Shown: positions 14,901-20,397 of the stretch, piece after piece
Layout: the number at the start of each line of letters is the position of its first letter
Position numbering within the stretch: position 1 is the first letter of the stretch
Virus record (IMG/VR): IMGVR_UViG_3300001720_000038
Span: 1 to 20,397 of that record
Length of the DNA: 20,397 nt
Source of the DNA: a virus
Direction: 5' to 3' (one strand)
Made by a program: the position numbers and the translations under genes
The notes under the pieces: model-generated
Databases searched by the model: none
Told to the model about the DNA's origin: nothing
The model's input: only the letters and a program-made list of their open reading frames with translations

Positions 14901-17412
14901 GGGAGAAGTTGATCCAGAAACAATGGACCAGCTTGTAAATGATTTGGTTGAGTTTTTATCTTTTGGAAATATTAAAGGGATGAATGCTATGGCCCTTGAT
15001 GGGTTTTATAGAAACCTCAATGCTGTAGTTGAAACCGGAAAAACTCTAAAAGAAATTGCTGATGCTGAGTTTAAAGAAGAAGCAGAAGAGGTTAAAGCAA
15101 TTGTAAATAATGATGTTACAGGCGGCAAAGGGAAAATGCTTTCTAGTGAGGCTAAGCTTAGAAAAAAAGAAAGACAAAAATCCGTTGTTCCTTTATCAAA
15201 AATTGGAGCTGAAAATATAGAGATTAGAGGATTGTCTGATTTTCATAGAAAGAATATTTCTTTCGAATGGTTGATGAACAACCTTTCTAGAGAAAACAAA
15301 GAAGTAGGAACATTAGCTAGCGAAACTCACAAGCGCTTATCGACAATGGTTCATGTTAGCACGCATAATGAAAAAAATGCTAACGGACAAATGCAAAGAA
15401 GATACCAAGATTTTCTTTCTTCAGTTTTTAAAGGGAAAAAAGGACTTTCTTTATCAAATGCGATTTATGAATCGTTAATGGAAGAGCAGGAAAAAACAGG
15501 AGTAATTCGCATTGATTACCAAGGCAAGGGGGCGTTTGAGAAAAAGAAACTTCGCGTCTCTAATATAGAGGCCGTCTTAAGTGGGGAAACTACAATAGAG
15601 ACCCTTGGGTTAACTAAATCGGAGTGGGAGTCAGCAAAAGCTAAATATGATGAAATTAAACAATCATTAATAGAAAAATCTGAAAGCTCTAGACAGACAA
15701 AACAAGAAGCAGAAAACAAAAAAGCCAAAAAAGCAGAAAGAGAACCTAAAAAGATTGAGAGTGATCCTGTATCCCTAAAAGGAAATAAGCCCATTGAATA
15801 TAAATCCGCAAATGTCGGAACTCCAGATAATTTAACTTTATCACAAGCTCAGGCCATTAACCTAACAATGCTTTTTAGACAAGAAGGATTGCGTGATTCA
15901 ATGATTCACGAAGGCTATACTGAAGATACAATGAAACAGATGGAGGAGTTTTTGACTCCTGAGTCTATTGAGATACGAGATTGGCTTACTAATGAATACG
16001 AAGAAAACTACAATGTAGTTAATGAGGTCTTTAAGAAAGCTAATGGAATCTCATTGCCTAAAACTGATTTTTATTCTCCTGCAAGAAGAATAGCTGAAGG
16101 AAAAGTAAAAGACATGGATATTGATAGTTATGGCAGTAAAGCCATGAGCGTTACTCCTACTTTCACCATTTCCAGAACAACAAATTTTGCACAAGTTGAT
16201 CAGTCAGCAGATGCTATATCCATCTATATGGAACACATGGTTCAAACAAACCATTATATTTCGTGGGCTGAAACAGTTAAAATGCTAAGAACGGTGTTTA
16301 ATGATAAATCTGTTAAACAAAACGTAAAAGATTACGCTGGCTCTTCTTTGTTAAGTGCTATCAATGAAAGATTAGAGTGGTTTGCAGATGGCGGAAACAG
16401 AAAAGCTACGCACTTAAGATGGGTCGATAAACTTAGACTTGCCCACACTTATTCTTCATTGTCTTACAACTGGGGCGTTGGAATTAAGCAGCTAACTTCA
16501 CTTCCAGCGTATGCGTTCGATATGTCTTTTAAAGATTTTGCTAAATACCAATTTAAATTCCTTAAAAATCCCATCGCCAACTTTAACGAAATGCTTAAAG
16601 AACAGTATGTTCAGACTCGTTTTAAAGAAGGTTATGAAAGAGATGTTATTGACGGTCTTAAAAATGAAAAAGGATTAATTGTAAAAGGGCTTCAATTTGG
16701 AATGCTTACTGGCAAAATTGGAGATATTATACCAGTTATCGCAGGTGGTTGGATGGCTAAACAGAGGTCTTATGATATGTCTATTAAAGAAGGTCTTAGT
16801 GAGCAAGAAGCAAGAGCTAAAGCCAAAATAGACTTTGAAATGATTACAGATCGCGCTCAGCAAGCTGGAGATTTAAAAGATCTCTCATCACTACAAGGAG
16901 GAGGCTCATTGTTCAAAATGTTTACAATGTATAAAACAAGCCCAAGACAATACTATTCTAATTTATACGAATCATTTTTAGACGCCAAAGCAGGAAAAAA
17001 GGGATCTAAAAAGGAATTTGGCAGGAGGCTAGCAATTGGACAGGTAATATTGCCTTTAATGTTTCAGTTTGCTAGCGACGCGCTAAGAAGTTTTGTTGAT
17101 GACGATGAAGATTTTGAAGCAGAAAATTATTTACGAGCGGTTCTTATGGGTCCGTTAAACGGGTTATTTATTGCAGGAGATTTTGCTGAGCTAGGGTTTA
17201 GTTCAATTGCAGGAACAAGAATCTGGGACGAAAAAATACCAATTTTAGACGGTTTAACAAAAGCCGTAAGAGGACTGTCTGATATTATAAACGGAGAGTT
17301 TATTGAAGGTGTTGATGAAGTTGCTGTAGGAATTGGAAAAACTATGCCTTCAGCTCCTACATATTACCATGTAATCAGAAGGGAGCTAAAAAGATTCGGA
17401 ATTGGTGATTAG
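8953..17412 (+). CDS. Giant polyvalent internal virion protein (gp16 position) with zincin-like, ADP-ribosyltransferase-like and coiled-coil modules
   Basis: A single unbroken frame gives 2819 residues. In T7 this slot holds gp16, the large core protein ejected into the cell. Modules in order: a proline-rich repeat (residues 9-70); a helical region with hydrophobic segments at about 427-456 and 586-602, suited to membrane passage; a short 'G-F-E-V-Y-D-x-x-T-D-A-V-I' unit (699-711); a zincin-like module with H842-E-R-S-H846 and candidate third ligands E902 or E909; an unassigned module (about 1076-1369); an ADP-ribosyltransferase-like module (about 1404-1630) with F-H1406-G-T-P-H, G-T-G-E-G-A-Q-A-Y-G-Y-G-L-Y1434-F-A-E and Y-V-I-F-N-D-A-D; a lysine/glutamate coiled coil (about 1697-1857); and a C-terminal region with N-L-T-L-S-Q-A-Q-A (about 2293), F-Y-S-P-A-R-R (2373), N2506-W-G-V-G-I-K-Q and M-F-T-M-Y-K-T-S-P-R, typical of large polyvalent phage proteins. 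Five S-F-S-[I/L] motifs mark module edges. No lytic transglycosylase motif is evident. Confidence 0.85.
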   Translation: MEPDYQGQPITTPDAPPFVPGVTDQRYAPEREEPIEPITVPDDPPYVEGITDKRYAPEFKGITDQGLAPKVQEVSEFVEKASAPSGISTPDLYYLGADDIANNGLSQIESEKLVAQNNWVRESLGNIESAVLDYENFLPESTKPVKNRALIRATMEAELGYDPPTIFEYKTSRNQAYKKLFGKDLSEDLGDPEQAFVNSLTNRAVIKKEDFEFYEKVDRQATLSAILGDGLIELQFGESVKDDPAFIRQKDKAIKRWAETQEAISDQYGDIIPKLRTTFRQMQSGDEWITQAGSVAKTLNEEDKTKFLQVLRDLAVTYPTEELESGFKKLGLNLKKSGRGVSGAIDAAIVGTGDIVREGGTVSLADLFGGGEWYAKEQERKAADAKWAAAYRKEQDFVADVRRIFEEDYDPIRPLAEKGSTLRAVEEGVYAIPGAVTTTAMAFVPIVGMTATYGTIREFERQKYRGRLIANGVPREKAAEIAEALSTVSAAPQVLLEKLQANIVGGKSPIFSKVLGKVDGLLKTKATRFTGRFLAASLGETTIELMQELTSETVQDLASELQKEIPDIEWKNGKDGYFDGYFNKTITTFVAVAPLSFIPAARGLSADNRAAAIKTTSPIVRKAWGFKPKDNAAIDEAKTPGETTNAVENALKNRDPQSESAKEATKELEQKLKKEQEALKKLEDSGVIPSVRTSKDNKGFEVYDEQTDAVISYADTATEATEAVLDTIGMRENATQDVIDEMSSLIEAAKQVSEDTGVTQEISPTQIVTPEMANKIFPESARRIAEESKLIEVAEGGTGAVTEAVFNPQQIVTGVAIPKGIQGRIEDVTKLYGGSNIFTLIHERSHHVRRELIARGELSEEKQISFFRKLNAELKGRKTKTGQSVEFKGIDGDTVTETALDEAWAHFAEIAILRTRNGKKSKLRSLLNKNLSAMVRANVPGARQFKAFIRAMKDFFALDLTRAVILQKAVRDGKLDAAEMQEFEAMVLGETLQEQHEEQVLQSREELIQQEGPSFSLAKDIKPYKDRDGDEQGEPLTETEIKEGIEDEPGTLADVEIDDDKFSDSQAGEVSFSIAGKAPIITKSLLKGKKKFVYFSDRTRVGVYTGLDPKSGIKIDLQGGPKYPFIKGHGKAKAGWAFTTEGMFTRFAKRVASTDGIGLVTLYSKENLRANPTFLKAYVEEVKWAIEDGSLNEADFLEVTNNLREATVNSKKFKENSEWASLFQKEWKTVSDFSIAMETATFEIRSGMFFAYNAKKVGENKGSKIGGDKLVARGFPNISKMVDLFTDPDLDQLETGTIVSAVQFEPNQKSSSKAEEIGAENHLSYPVVIKGKGLGFFKKPIHLRKVLPVKAGKTERNMMRSAETSMGSASFSLGRSEVTPTAITQTFPTKDGGVVGPASFSISAFHGTPHKVDEFSTEQIGTGEGAQAYGYGLYFAESEDVAQRYRDDLTDTGFAKRRLKKAGGDIDVALTEARERASKYRKGGADAYASAIEQDIRFLEKYKESGEWASGSLYTVELNVEQDELLDWNKPMSEQSESIRSKMLTILQGDASMFLDVREAANRLEKGEYLDGRQAYNQLQSTIGSKRASEALVAAGIKGIRYLDGASRADGEGTSNYVIFNDADITITEENGNPVNLSSPSFSIASDKMATSLVTDVTKRIKDPEARAEMFQRILNKITGIKRDVKSLTGSDINDINRRSKIEALEEEKEDLKEIQVEVSEVSKDQVDEIKVELGAIDQAFETDVEKLKEQHENKVAKIGEDIVAKYNHRIEAAKGSAKKALVKEAKATQSERLKAERKRFSDEKKLAKSKIATEKAKLESQLKTADFEVKRQQAAREFEVSKEITKLEAQISDLKAKSKVSDIRDSLVALDAIVVSLPVELRGKIGGFTQISKLNTEEKRIEFLLKRMEKVDAVVEAWIKGEYQKQIKKLFDRAKPKKDSKGILKSKIAAEYADRAMEIEKLSKMSAEELGKKTDAIQKEMEGEVDPETMDQLVNDLVEFLSFGNIKGMNAMALDGFYRNLNAVVETGKTLKEIADAEFKEEAEEVKAIVNNDVTGGKGKMLSSEAKLRKKERQKSVVPLSKIGAENIEIRGLSDFHRKNISFEWLMNNLSRENKEVGTLASETHKRLSTMVHVSTHNEKNANGQMQRRYQDFLSSVFKGKKGLSLSNAIYESLMEEQEKTGVIRIDYQGKGAFEKKKLRVSNIEAVLSGETTIETLGLTKSEWESAKAKYDEIKQSLIEKSESSRQTKQEAENKKAKKAEREPKKIESDPVSLKGNKPIEYKSANVGTPDNLTLSQAQAINLTMLFRQEGLRDSMIHEGYTEDTMKQMEEFLTPESIEIRDWLTNEYEENYNVVNEVFKKANGISLPKTDFYSPARRIAEGKVKDMDIDSYGSKAMSVTPTFTISRTTNFAQVDQSADAISIYMEHMVQTNHYISWAETVKMLRTVFNDKSVKQNVKDYAGSSLLSAINERLEWFADGGNRKATHLRWVDKLRLAHTYSSLSYNWGVGIKQLTSLPAYAFDMSFKDFAKYQFKFLKNPIANFNEMLKEQYVQTRFKEGYERDVIDGLKNEKGLIVKGLQFGMLTGKIGDIIPVIAGGWMAKQRSYDMSIKEGLSEQEARAKAKIDFEMITDRAQQAGDLKDLSSLQGGGSLFKMFTMYKTSPRQYYSNLYESFLDAKAGKKGSKKEFGRRLAIGQVILPLMFQFASDALRSFVDDDEDFEAENYLRAVLMGPLNGLFIAGDFAELGFSSIAGTRIWDEKIPILDGLTKAVRGLSDIINGEFIEGVDEVAVGIGKTMPSAPTYYHVIRRELKRFGIGD
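8974..9162 (+). repeat. Proline-rich tandem repeat at the N-terminus of the giant protein
   Basis: A 28-residue unit occurs twice in register (residues 9-30 and 37-58), reading P-I-T-[T/V]-P-D-x-P-P-[F/Y]-V-x-G-[V/I]-T-D-[Q/K]-R-Y-A-P-E. A shortened third copy follows, G-I-T-D-Q-G-L-A-P-K (61-70). Codons differ between copies, so the duplication is old and the protein sequence is conserved. A binding or docking role, perhaps to the portal or other core proteins, is inference. Confidence 0.8.
11467..11682 (+). other. Zincin-like metalloprotease motif region within the giant protein
   Basis: The stretch T-L-I-H-E-R-S-H-H contains HExxH (H842, E843, H846), the zinc-binding and catalytic core of zincin metallopeptidases, preceded by hydrophobic residues as usual. 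About 56 residues later, D-E-A-W-A-H-F-A-E offers glutamates E902 and E909 as the third zinc ligand, as in gluzincins. What it cleaves is unknown: the protein itself, peptidoglycan crosslinks or host proteins are all possible. Confidence 0.65.
13162..13833 (+). other. ADP-ribosyltransferase-like module within the giant protein
   Basis: Residues 1404-1627 carry the pattern of ADP-ribosyltransferase domains found in phage polyvalent proteins. These are A-F-H-G-T-P-H at the start (candidate NAD-binding H1406), I-G-T-G-E-G-A-Q-A-Y-G-Y-G-L-Y-F-A-E (candidate Y1434), then A-A-G-I-K-G-I-R-Y-L-D-G and N-Y-V-I-F-N-D-A-D-I near the end, with D1622 or D1624 in place of the usual third acidic residue. 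The module is enclosed by two S-F-S-I motifs and is richer in G+C than its surroundings. The likely target is host protein or nucleic acid modification on entry, by analogy with ejected phage ADP-ribosyltransferases such as T4 Alt. Confidence 0.72.
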
Positions 17413-17469
17413 TAACCTTATCAAACTTTTAAACCTTGAAAGTCAACGAAACAACATTTATTAACAGCT

Positions 17470-19602
17470 ATGCCAGTAACTGAGCAATATACTCCTATTT
17501 CCGCAACTGGGACGGGTTTAGCAAATCAGGTAATTCCCGTTCCGGCTATTTGGTTTGGGCAATCAACTGTGATTGTTGAAGTTGCAGGCAATAGTATAGG
17601 GTGGAATAAAGTATCTACAGGTGTTGAGCTGACTTCTACAGTAGCGTCAGGTGCAGCAATTTCCGTATATCGGGAGACATCGCTTACCCAAAATAAAGAC
17701 TTTCAGACAGCCGGACGTATGCCAGCCACTGAGGTTGCAGAAGGCTTTGATAGGCAAATCCTTATTAATCAAGAGGTTAAGGACAGATCTACGTTTTTAC
17801 CTCCTAATACGACTACTCAAAACAAGATAAACACAACTGTTGGTTTTGATGCAAATGGAGATCCTATTTTAAGATCTGCTACCCAAGAGTCTACTCATTT
17901 AAATATTCCTACCTTGAGTCAAGTGCAGGGTTTTGCGAACACTGCTGAACAACAAGCTGGATATGCAAACCAAGAGCGTGTACTTGCTGAAGCTGCGGCA
18001 GTATCGGCTCAATCAGCTACACAAAACGTAGCGGGTGCTGTTACCCCTAAAGATTACGGAGCGTTTGGCGATGGAGCTTCACACCCTGCTAGCGGCTCAT
18101 ACTCCACGCTGGCGCTAGCTCAAGCGGTGTATCCGCGATGTGTTAACATCAGTGAAGAGCTTGACGGTTTAGCGATCCAGAAGGCTTGTGACACTGGTGG
18201 TCGGGTCTTTATTGCTGACGGGACTTACAAAATATCAACTACTATTGAACTAAAAACTCAAGGGCAAATCATTGAAGGAGAAAGCTCAACAAGCACAATT
18301 TTGCAATGGGTTCAAGATGTTAATGGATTTGAAATTGAAGACAATCCTAACGAAAGCAATACAACTAACTTCCCAACAAGCTCTTCTACAAGCTCTTCTT
18401 GGGGTCAAATTAGAACATTGTTAATTTATGGGCCTGCAAATTCTACTAAAAAAGGCATCACTAACACTGAAGATCCAAATTCAACTCTTTGGGTTGGTGA
18501 AGGGTGGAGGTATGACTTCCTTACTGTTCTTGGTTGGCATACGGGGATATATTCATCAAGCGCGGCTAGATTAAATGGTCGTTCAATTAACATTAAAAGT
18601 TGCAGCGCAGTTGGATTACACCTTTCTAATGGCAGTTCTGCCACAAATAACTGTCACGTTTTTTACGGTGTTTCTATGTCGTCTTGTGATATTGGAATTA
18701 AATTACAATCTGTTCGATCTGCTTGGATTCAACTTCAAGACACAACAGGAAACCGTGTTGATGTTAGCGCAAATGCTTCTCTAGCGCATATTGAAGGTGG
18801 ACAGGCCGAAAGCTACACTGAAAGATTTTTAATTGCTGAGAATTCTTCCCGCATGACTGTTTCTAATGTTAACATTCTTGCTTCGACAACAATTATTCCT
18901 ATCACTGTAAATGGTAATTCATCTGTTAAGATTGTAAATTGCCAAAACGTGCAAGCTGGGAATCAGAAGGAAATTGCTGAAATTTTAGATACTAACTCAA
19001 CAGTATTTGGAACTGCTCATCTTCATCTTTCGGGAGCAGCGCCTGGCACCTCTCCAACTTCTAGAGTTAGAATATCTCAAGGTGATTCTAATACAGCTAA
19101 TGATGATTCGGTATTTCTTTGCCCGATACCCTGGAGACTAGGAACTAGCCTTCTTCCATCAGACTCAAATCATCGTGGGGCTTTACATTGGCGTGGTGCA
19201 GTTCCTTTTAATAACCTTAATAACGATGATTTGCAGGGCGTTATTGAAATGGGAGGAAATTATGTCCGCGCTGACGCATTTAAACGAAATACATTTTCAG
19301 TTAATGTTACATCAGGTGGTTATGGTCCACAGGGATTTGAGGATGTTATTTTAATGGATAACACGGGAGTCAGAACCGTAACTTTAAGAGCTACAAATTC
19401 AGCTTATTATCGTGCTTCAACAAACATGAGGGTGTTTACAATTATAGATTCGGCTGGCACTGCTCAGACTTCAAGTATTACTATTAGCGCTAGTGGATCA
19501 GATACGATTAATGGAAGCACTAATGATTATGTCATTAACTCTCAATATGGATCAGTCAAAATTGGAACTACTGGAGATGGTAAATGGTTTATCCTCCCCT
19601 AA
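17470..19602 (+). CDS. Tailspike: T7-type anchor plus pectate-lyase-like beta-helix
   Basis: This 710-residue protein is the probable receptor-binding depolymerase. Residues 1-125 follow the T7 gp17 N-terminal anchor pattern: 'V-I-V-E-V-A-G-N-S-I-G-W-N', 'A-I-S-V-Y-R-E-T-S-L-T-Q', then 'F-x-x-A-G-R-M-P-A-T-E-V-A-E-G-F-D-R-Q-I-L-I-N-Q-E-V-K-D'. An alanine-rich helix (about 155-188) links to 'V-T-P-K-D-Y-G-A-F-G-D-G' at 191-202, the standard opening of the Pectate_lyase_3/SGNH-type phage beta-helix. 'D-G-L-A-I-Q-K-A-C' and 'G-G-R-V-F-I-A-D-G-T-Y-K-I-S' then mark the first helix turns. Residues 250-600 are serine/threonine/asparagine-rich strands as expected for the helix. The last about 100 residues ('V-R-T-V-T-L-R-A-T-N-S-A-Y-Y-R' to the final W-F-I-L-P) look like a beta-rich trimerisation or capping domain. 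Enzymatic cutting of capsule or surface polysaccharide is inferred. No Shine-Dalgarno is seen. Confidence 0.82.
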   Translation: MPVTEQYTPISATGTGLANQVIPVPAIWFGQSTVIVEVAGNSIGWNKVSTGVELTSTVASGAAISVYRETSLTQNKDFQTAGRMPATEVAEGFDRQILINQEVKDRSTFLPPNTTTQNKINTTVGFDANGDPILRSATQESTHLNIPTLSQVQGFANTAEQQAGYANQERVLAEAAAVSAQSATQNVAGAVTPKDYGAFGDGASHPASGSYSTLALAQAVYPRCVNISEELDGLAIQKACDTGGRVFIADGTYKISTTIELKTQGQIIEGESSTSTILQWVQDVNGFEIEDNPNESNTTNFPTSSSTSSSWGQIRTLLIYGPANSTKKGITNTEDPNSTLWVGEGWRYDFLTVLGWHTGIYSSSAARLNGRSINIKSCSAVGLHLSNGSSATNNCHVFYGVSMSSCDIGIKLQSVRSAWIQLQDTTGNRVDVSANASLAHIEGGQAESYTERFLIAENSSRMTVSNVNILASTTIIPITVNGNSSVKIVNCQNVQAGNQKEIAEILDTNSTVFGTAHLHLSGAAPGTSPTSRVRISQGDSNTANDDSVFLCPIPWRLGTSLLPSDSNHRGALHWRGAVPFNNLNNDDLQGVIEMGGNYVRADAFKRNTFSVNVTSGGYGPQGFEDVILMDNTGVRTVTLRATNSAYYRASTNMRVFTIIDSAGTAQTSSITISASGSDTINGSTNDYVINSQYGSVKIGTTGDGKWFILP
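18376..18399 (+). repeat. Perfect 12-base tandem duplication in the tailspike
   Basis: ACAAGCTCTTCT occurs twice back to back (18376-18387 and 18388-18399), encoding T-S-S-S-T-S-S-S at residues 303-310. Identical copies suggest a recent duplication in a surface loop of the beta-helix. Confidence 0.9.
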
Positions 19603-19621
19603 TATCTAACTAAACAAAACT

Positions 19622-19789
19622 ATGAAAAAGCAAATCCTTGGAATTATTCGCCACCTTCTAACCTTTGGAGGGGGCTATCTTGTTGCTCAAGAATGGCTTA
19701 GTGCTGACCTTATGCCTGAGCTTATTGGAGCAATTATGACAATCATCGGCGGCGTTTGGTCAATGAAAGCGCCTGAGAAAAAATCTTAA
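19622..19789 (+). CDS. Small holin-like membrane protein
   Basis: This 55-residue protein begins M-K-K-Q-I-L-G-I-I-R-H-L-L-T. It has two short hydrophobic stretches, about residues 6-22 (GIIRHLLTFGGGYLVA) and 32-48 (PELIGAIMTIIGGVWSM), separated by a polar turn (QEWLSADLM), and ends in the charged tail K-A-P-E-K-K-S. Size, R-H-L-L-T-x-x-G-G-Y-L motif and the second 'G-G-V-W-S' segment recall small putative holins of marine and cyanophage podoviruses that follow tail genes. A holin would permeabilise the inner membrane at lysis. No endolysin is seen in the window, so its partner lies elsewhere or the function differs. The leader (AACTAAACAAAACT) is A-rich with no Shine-Dalgarno. Confidence 0.62.
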   Translation: MKKQILGIIRHLLTFGGGYLVAQEWLSADLMPELIGAIMTIIGGVWSMKAPEKKS

Positions 19790-19801
19790 CCATAAATAAA
19801 A

Positions 19802-20053
19802 ATGACAATTACATTCCCAGATACCAATCCTGACATTATTAAGATTGAGCGGGGCCGCACATACTATGTGTCTGCTAACGCTGGAGATCTTACGATTAAA
19901 AGGAAGGCTTTGAATGGCTCATATATTGAAGTTGAAGGATCGCCAGTAACGAACGGTCAGGAAAAGTTCCTGCTTACGTTTTCCTCTGACGATACCTTGG
20001 AGATTACTCCTTCTGCAACTAATACAGAGCTAGTCTTAGAAAAGAAAGAATGA
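19802..20053 (+). CDS. Unrecognised 83-residue protein, predicted all-beta
   Basis: I do not recognise this protein. It is 83 residues long with no cysteine, no signal peptide and no membrane segment. Alternating polar and hydrophobic residues (IIKIERGRTYYVSANAG, DLTIKRKALNGSYIEVEG, KFLLTFSSDDTLEITPS, TELVLEKKE) suggest a small beta-sandwich. Its ATG follows the holin-like gene by 12 bases, with an A-rich leader, and its stop overlaps the next start as ATGA (20050-20053). It is therefore coupled to the adhesin-like gene. A tail accessory, tailspike chaperone or fibre-tip role is possible but unproven. Confidence 0.7.
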   Translation: MTITFPDTNPDIIKIERGRTYYVSANAGDLTIKRKALNGSYIEVEGSPVTNGQEKFLLTFSSDDTLEITPSATNTELVLEKKE

Positions 20054-20397
20054 AGCTCCAGAGGCCAGACCCAGGTATTGATGCTGCTAAGTCCGGTCTT
20101 CACGGCAAAGCTGGCATTTTCTTTAACGCCGGATTGCTTTCAAAAGGTGGAGGATTTAATCCATTAGACCTTGATCCTTATTTGCTTTTTGACGCTCGCA
20201 CGTCGATGATAGGCACGCTGGAGAATCCAACGCTAGACCTAGACCCAAGCAAGCAAGACACGCTTGATGTTATTACGGCTACAAGGGCTGGCGTGGCGAC
20301 TTATACGGATTTTAACGGTCTCATAGCGACAGCCAGTCCCAACACGGTGCGCGTTGACCAGACACAGGGAGCCGAGTTGACTCCGACGAAGTTTCAG
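20050..20397 (+). CDS. Adhesin or tail-fibre-like protein, N-terminal part; 3' end outside window
   Basis: The frame from the ATG at 20050 stays open to the window edge (116 codons). Its N-terminus is glycine-rich (LHGKAGIFFNAGLLSKGGGF). The stretch 'D-P-Y-L-L-F-D-A-R-T-S-M-I-G-T-L-E-N-P' leads to 'V-I-T-A-T-R-A-G-V-A-T-Y-T-D-F-N-G-L-I-A-T-A-S-P-N-T-V-R-V-D'. This resembles the T-R-A-S-x-A-T-Y-x-D-x-x-G-x-x-x-x-A-x-x-x-x-P-R-x-D motif that precedes lectin-like (LamG-type) domains in many phage adhesion proteins. Such proteins sit on the tail or capsid and bind cell-surface glycans. The downstream part, which would settle this, is missing. G+C content is higher than in the tailspike. The start overlaps the previous stop. 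Confidence 0.6.
   Translation, partial: MKLQRPDPGIDAAKSGLHGKAGIFFNAGLLSKGGGFNPLDLDPYLLFDARTSMIGTLENPTLDLDPSKQDTLDVITATRAGVATYTDFNGLIATASPNTVRVDQTQGAELTPTKFQ

Noticed and set aside
17805-17820. TAATACGACTACTCAA resembles the start of a T7 RNA polymerase promoter.
   Set aside because: It lies inside the tailspike coding frame (N-T-T-T-Q), lacks the TATAGGG end and no second copy with the same extension exists.
1-20397. Diversity-generating retroelement as in BPP-1, tRNA genes, CRISPR arrays, insertion sequences.
   Set aside because: No reverse transcriptase, template or variable repeat, no cloverleaf, no regularly spaced repeats and no transposase frame were seen.

Overview
This window is a block of virion genes from a podovirus-like tailed phage (short-tailed, T7-like supergroup in layout). 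All recognised genes are on the + strand. They run in the usual order: portal, small head protein, scaffold, major capsid protein, tail tubular A, tail tubular B (nozzle), T7 gene-13-position GNAT-like protein, internal virion proteins, tailspike, holin-like protein, adhesin. It is mosaic. The portal, Bbp19-like and capsid families resemble the Bordetella phage BPP-1 type rather than T7 itself, while the tail tube, internal core and tail-fibre anchor follow T7. No integrase, repressor, polymerase, terminase or tRNA gene is visible, so lifestyle cannot be judged. The host is unknown. Starts that are not coupled to an upstream gene have A-rich leaders and no clear Shine-Dalgarno, which suggests a host lineage that often initiates without SD pairing (for example Bacteroidota or Cyanobacteria). 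This is inference only.

Layout. 1-522 is the portal C-terminus, cut by the window edge. 522-2015 holds three tightly overlapping genes: Bbp19-like, an unrecognised 115-residue protein and the scaffold. A strong hairpin terminator (2055-2097) and a 282-base gene-free leader then precede the major capsid gene (2298-3218). That gene is followed by a second terminator-like hairpin ending one base before the start of tail tubular A (3280). The capsid gene is therefore bracketed by terminators, echoing T7 gene 10 and its T-phi terminator. 3280-8917 encodes the tail tube, nozzle and two internal virion proteins, with starts overlapping or close to the preceding stops.

The dominant feature is an 8.46-kb gene (8953-17412, 2819 residues), about 41% of the window. 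It sits where T7 has gene 16, the ejected core protein. Its product looks like a polyvalent protein: an N-terminal proline-rich repeat, hydrophobic segments, a zincin-type HExxH protease-like module, an unassigned module, an ADP-ribosyltransferase-like module, a long coiled coil and a C-terminal region of the large-polyvalent-protein type. Five copies of a short motif, S-F-S-[I/L]-[A/G/S], lie at the edges of these modules, spelled with different codons. I suggest they are processing sites or linkers that free the effector modules during or after injection. This is the most interesting observation in the window.

Downstream, 17470-19602 encodes a tailspike with a T7-type virion anchor and a pectate-lyase-like beta-helix. 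A 55-residue holin-like gene, an unrecognised 83-residue gene and the beginning of an adhesin-like gene running off the right edge complete the window.
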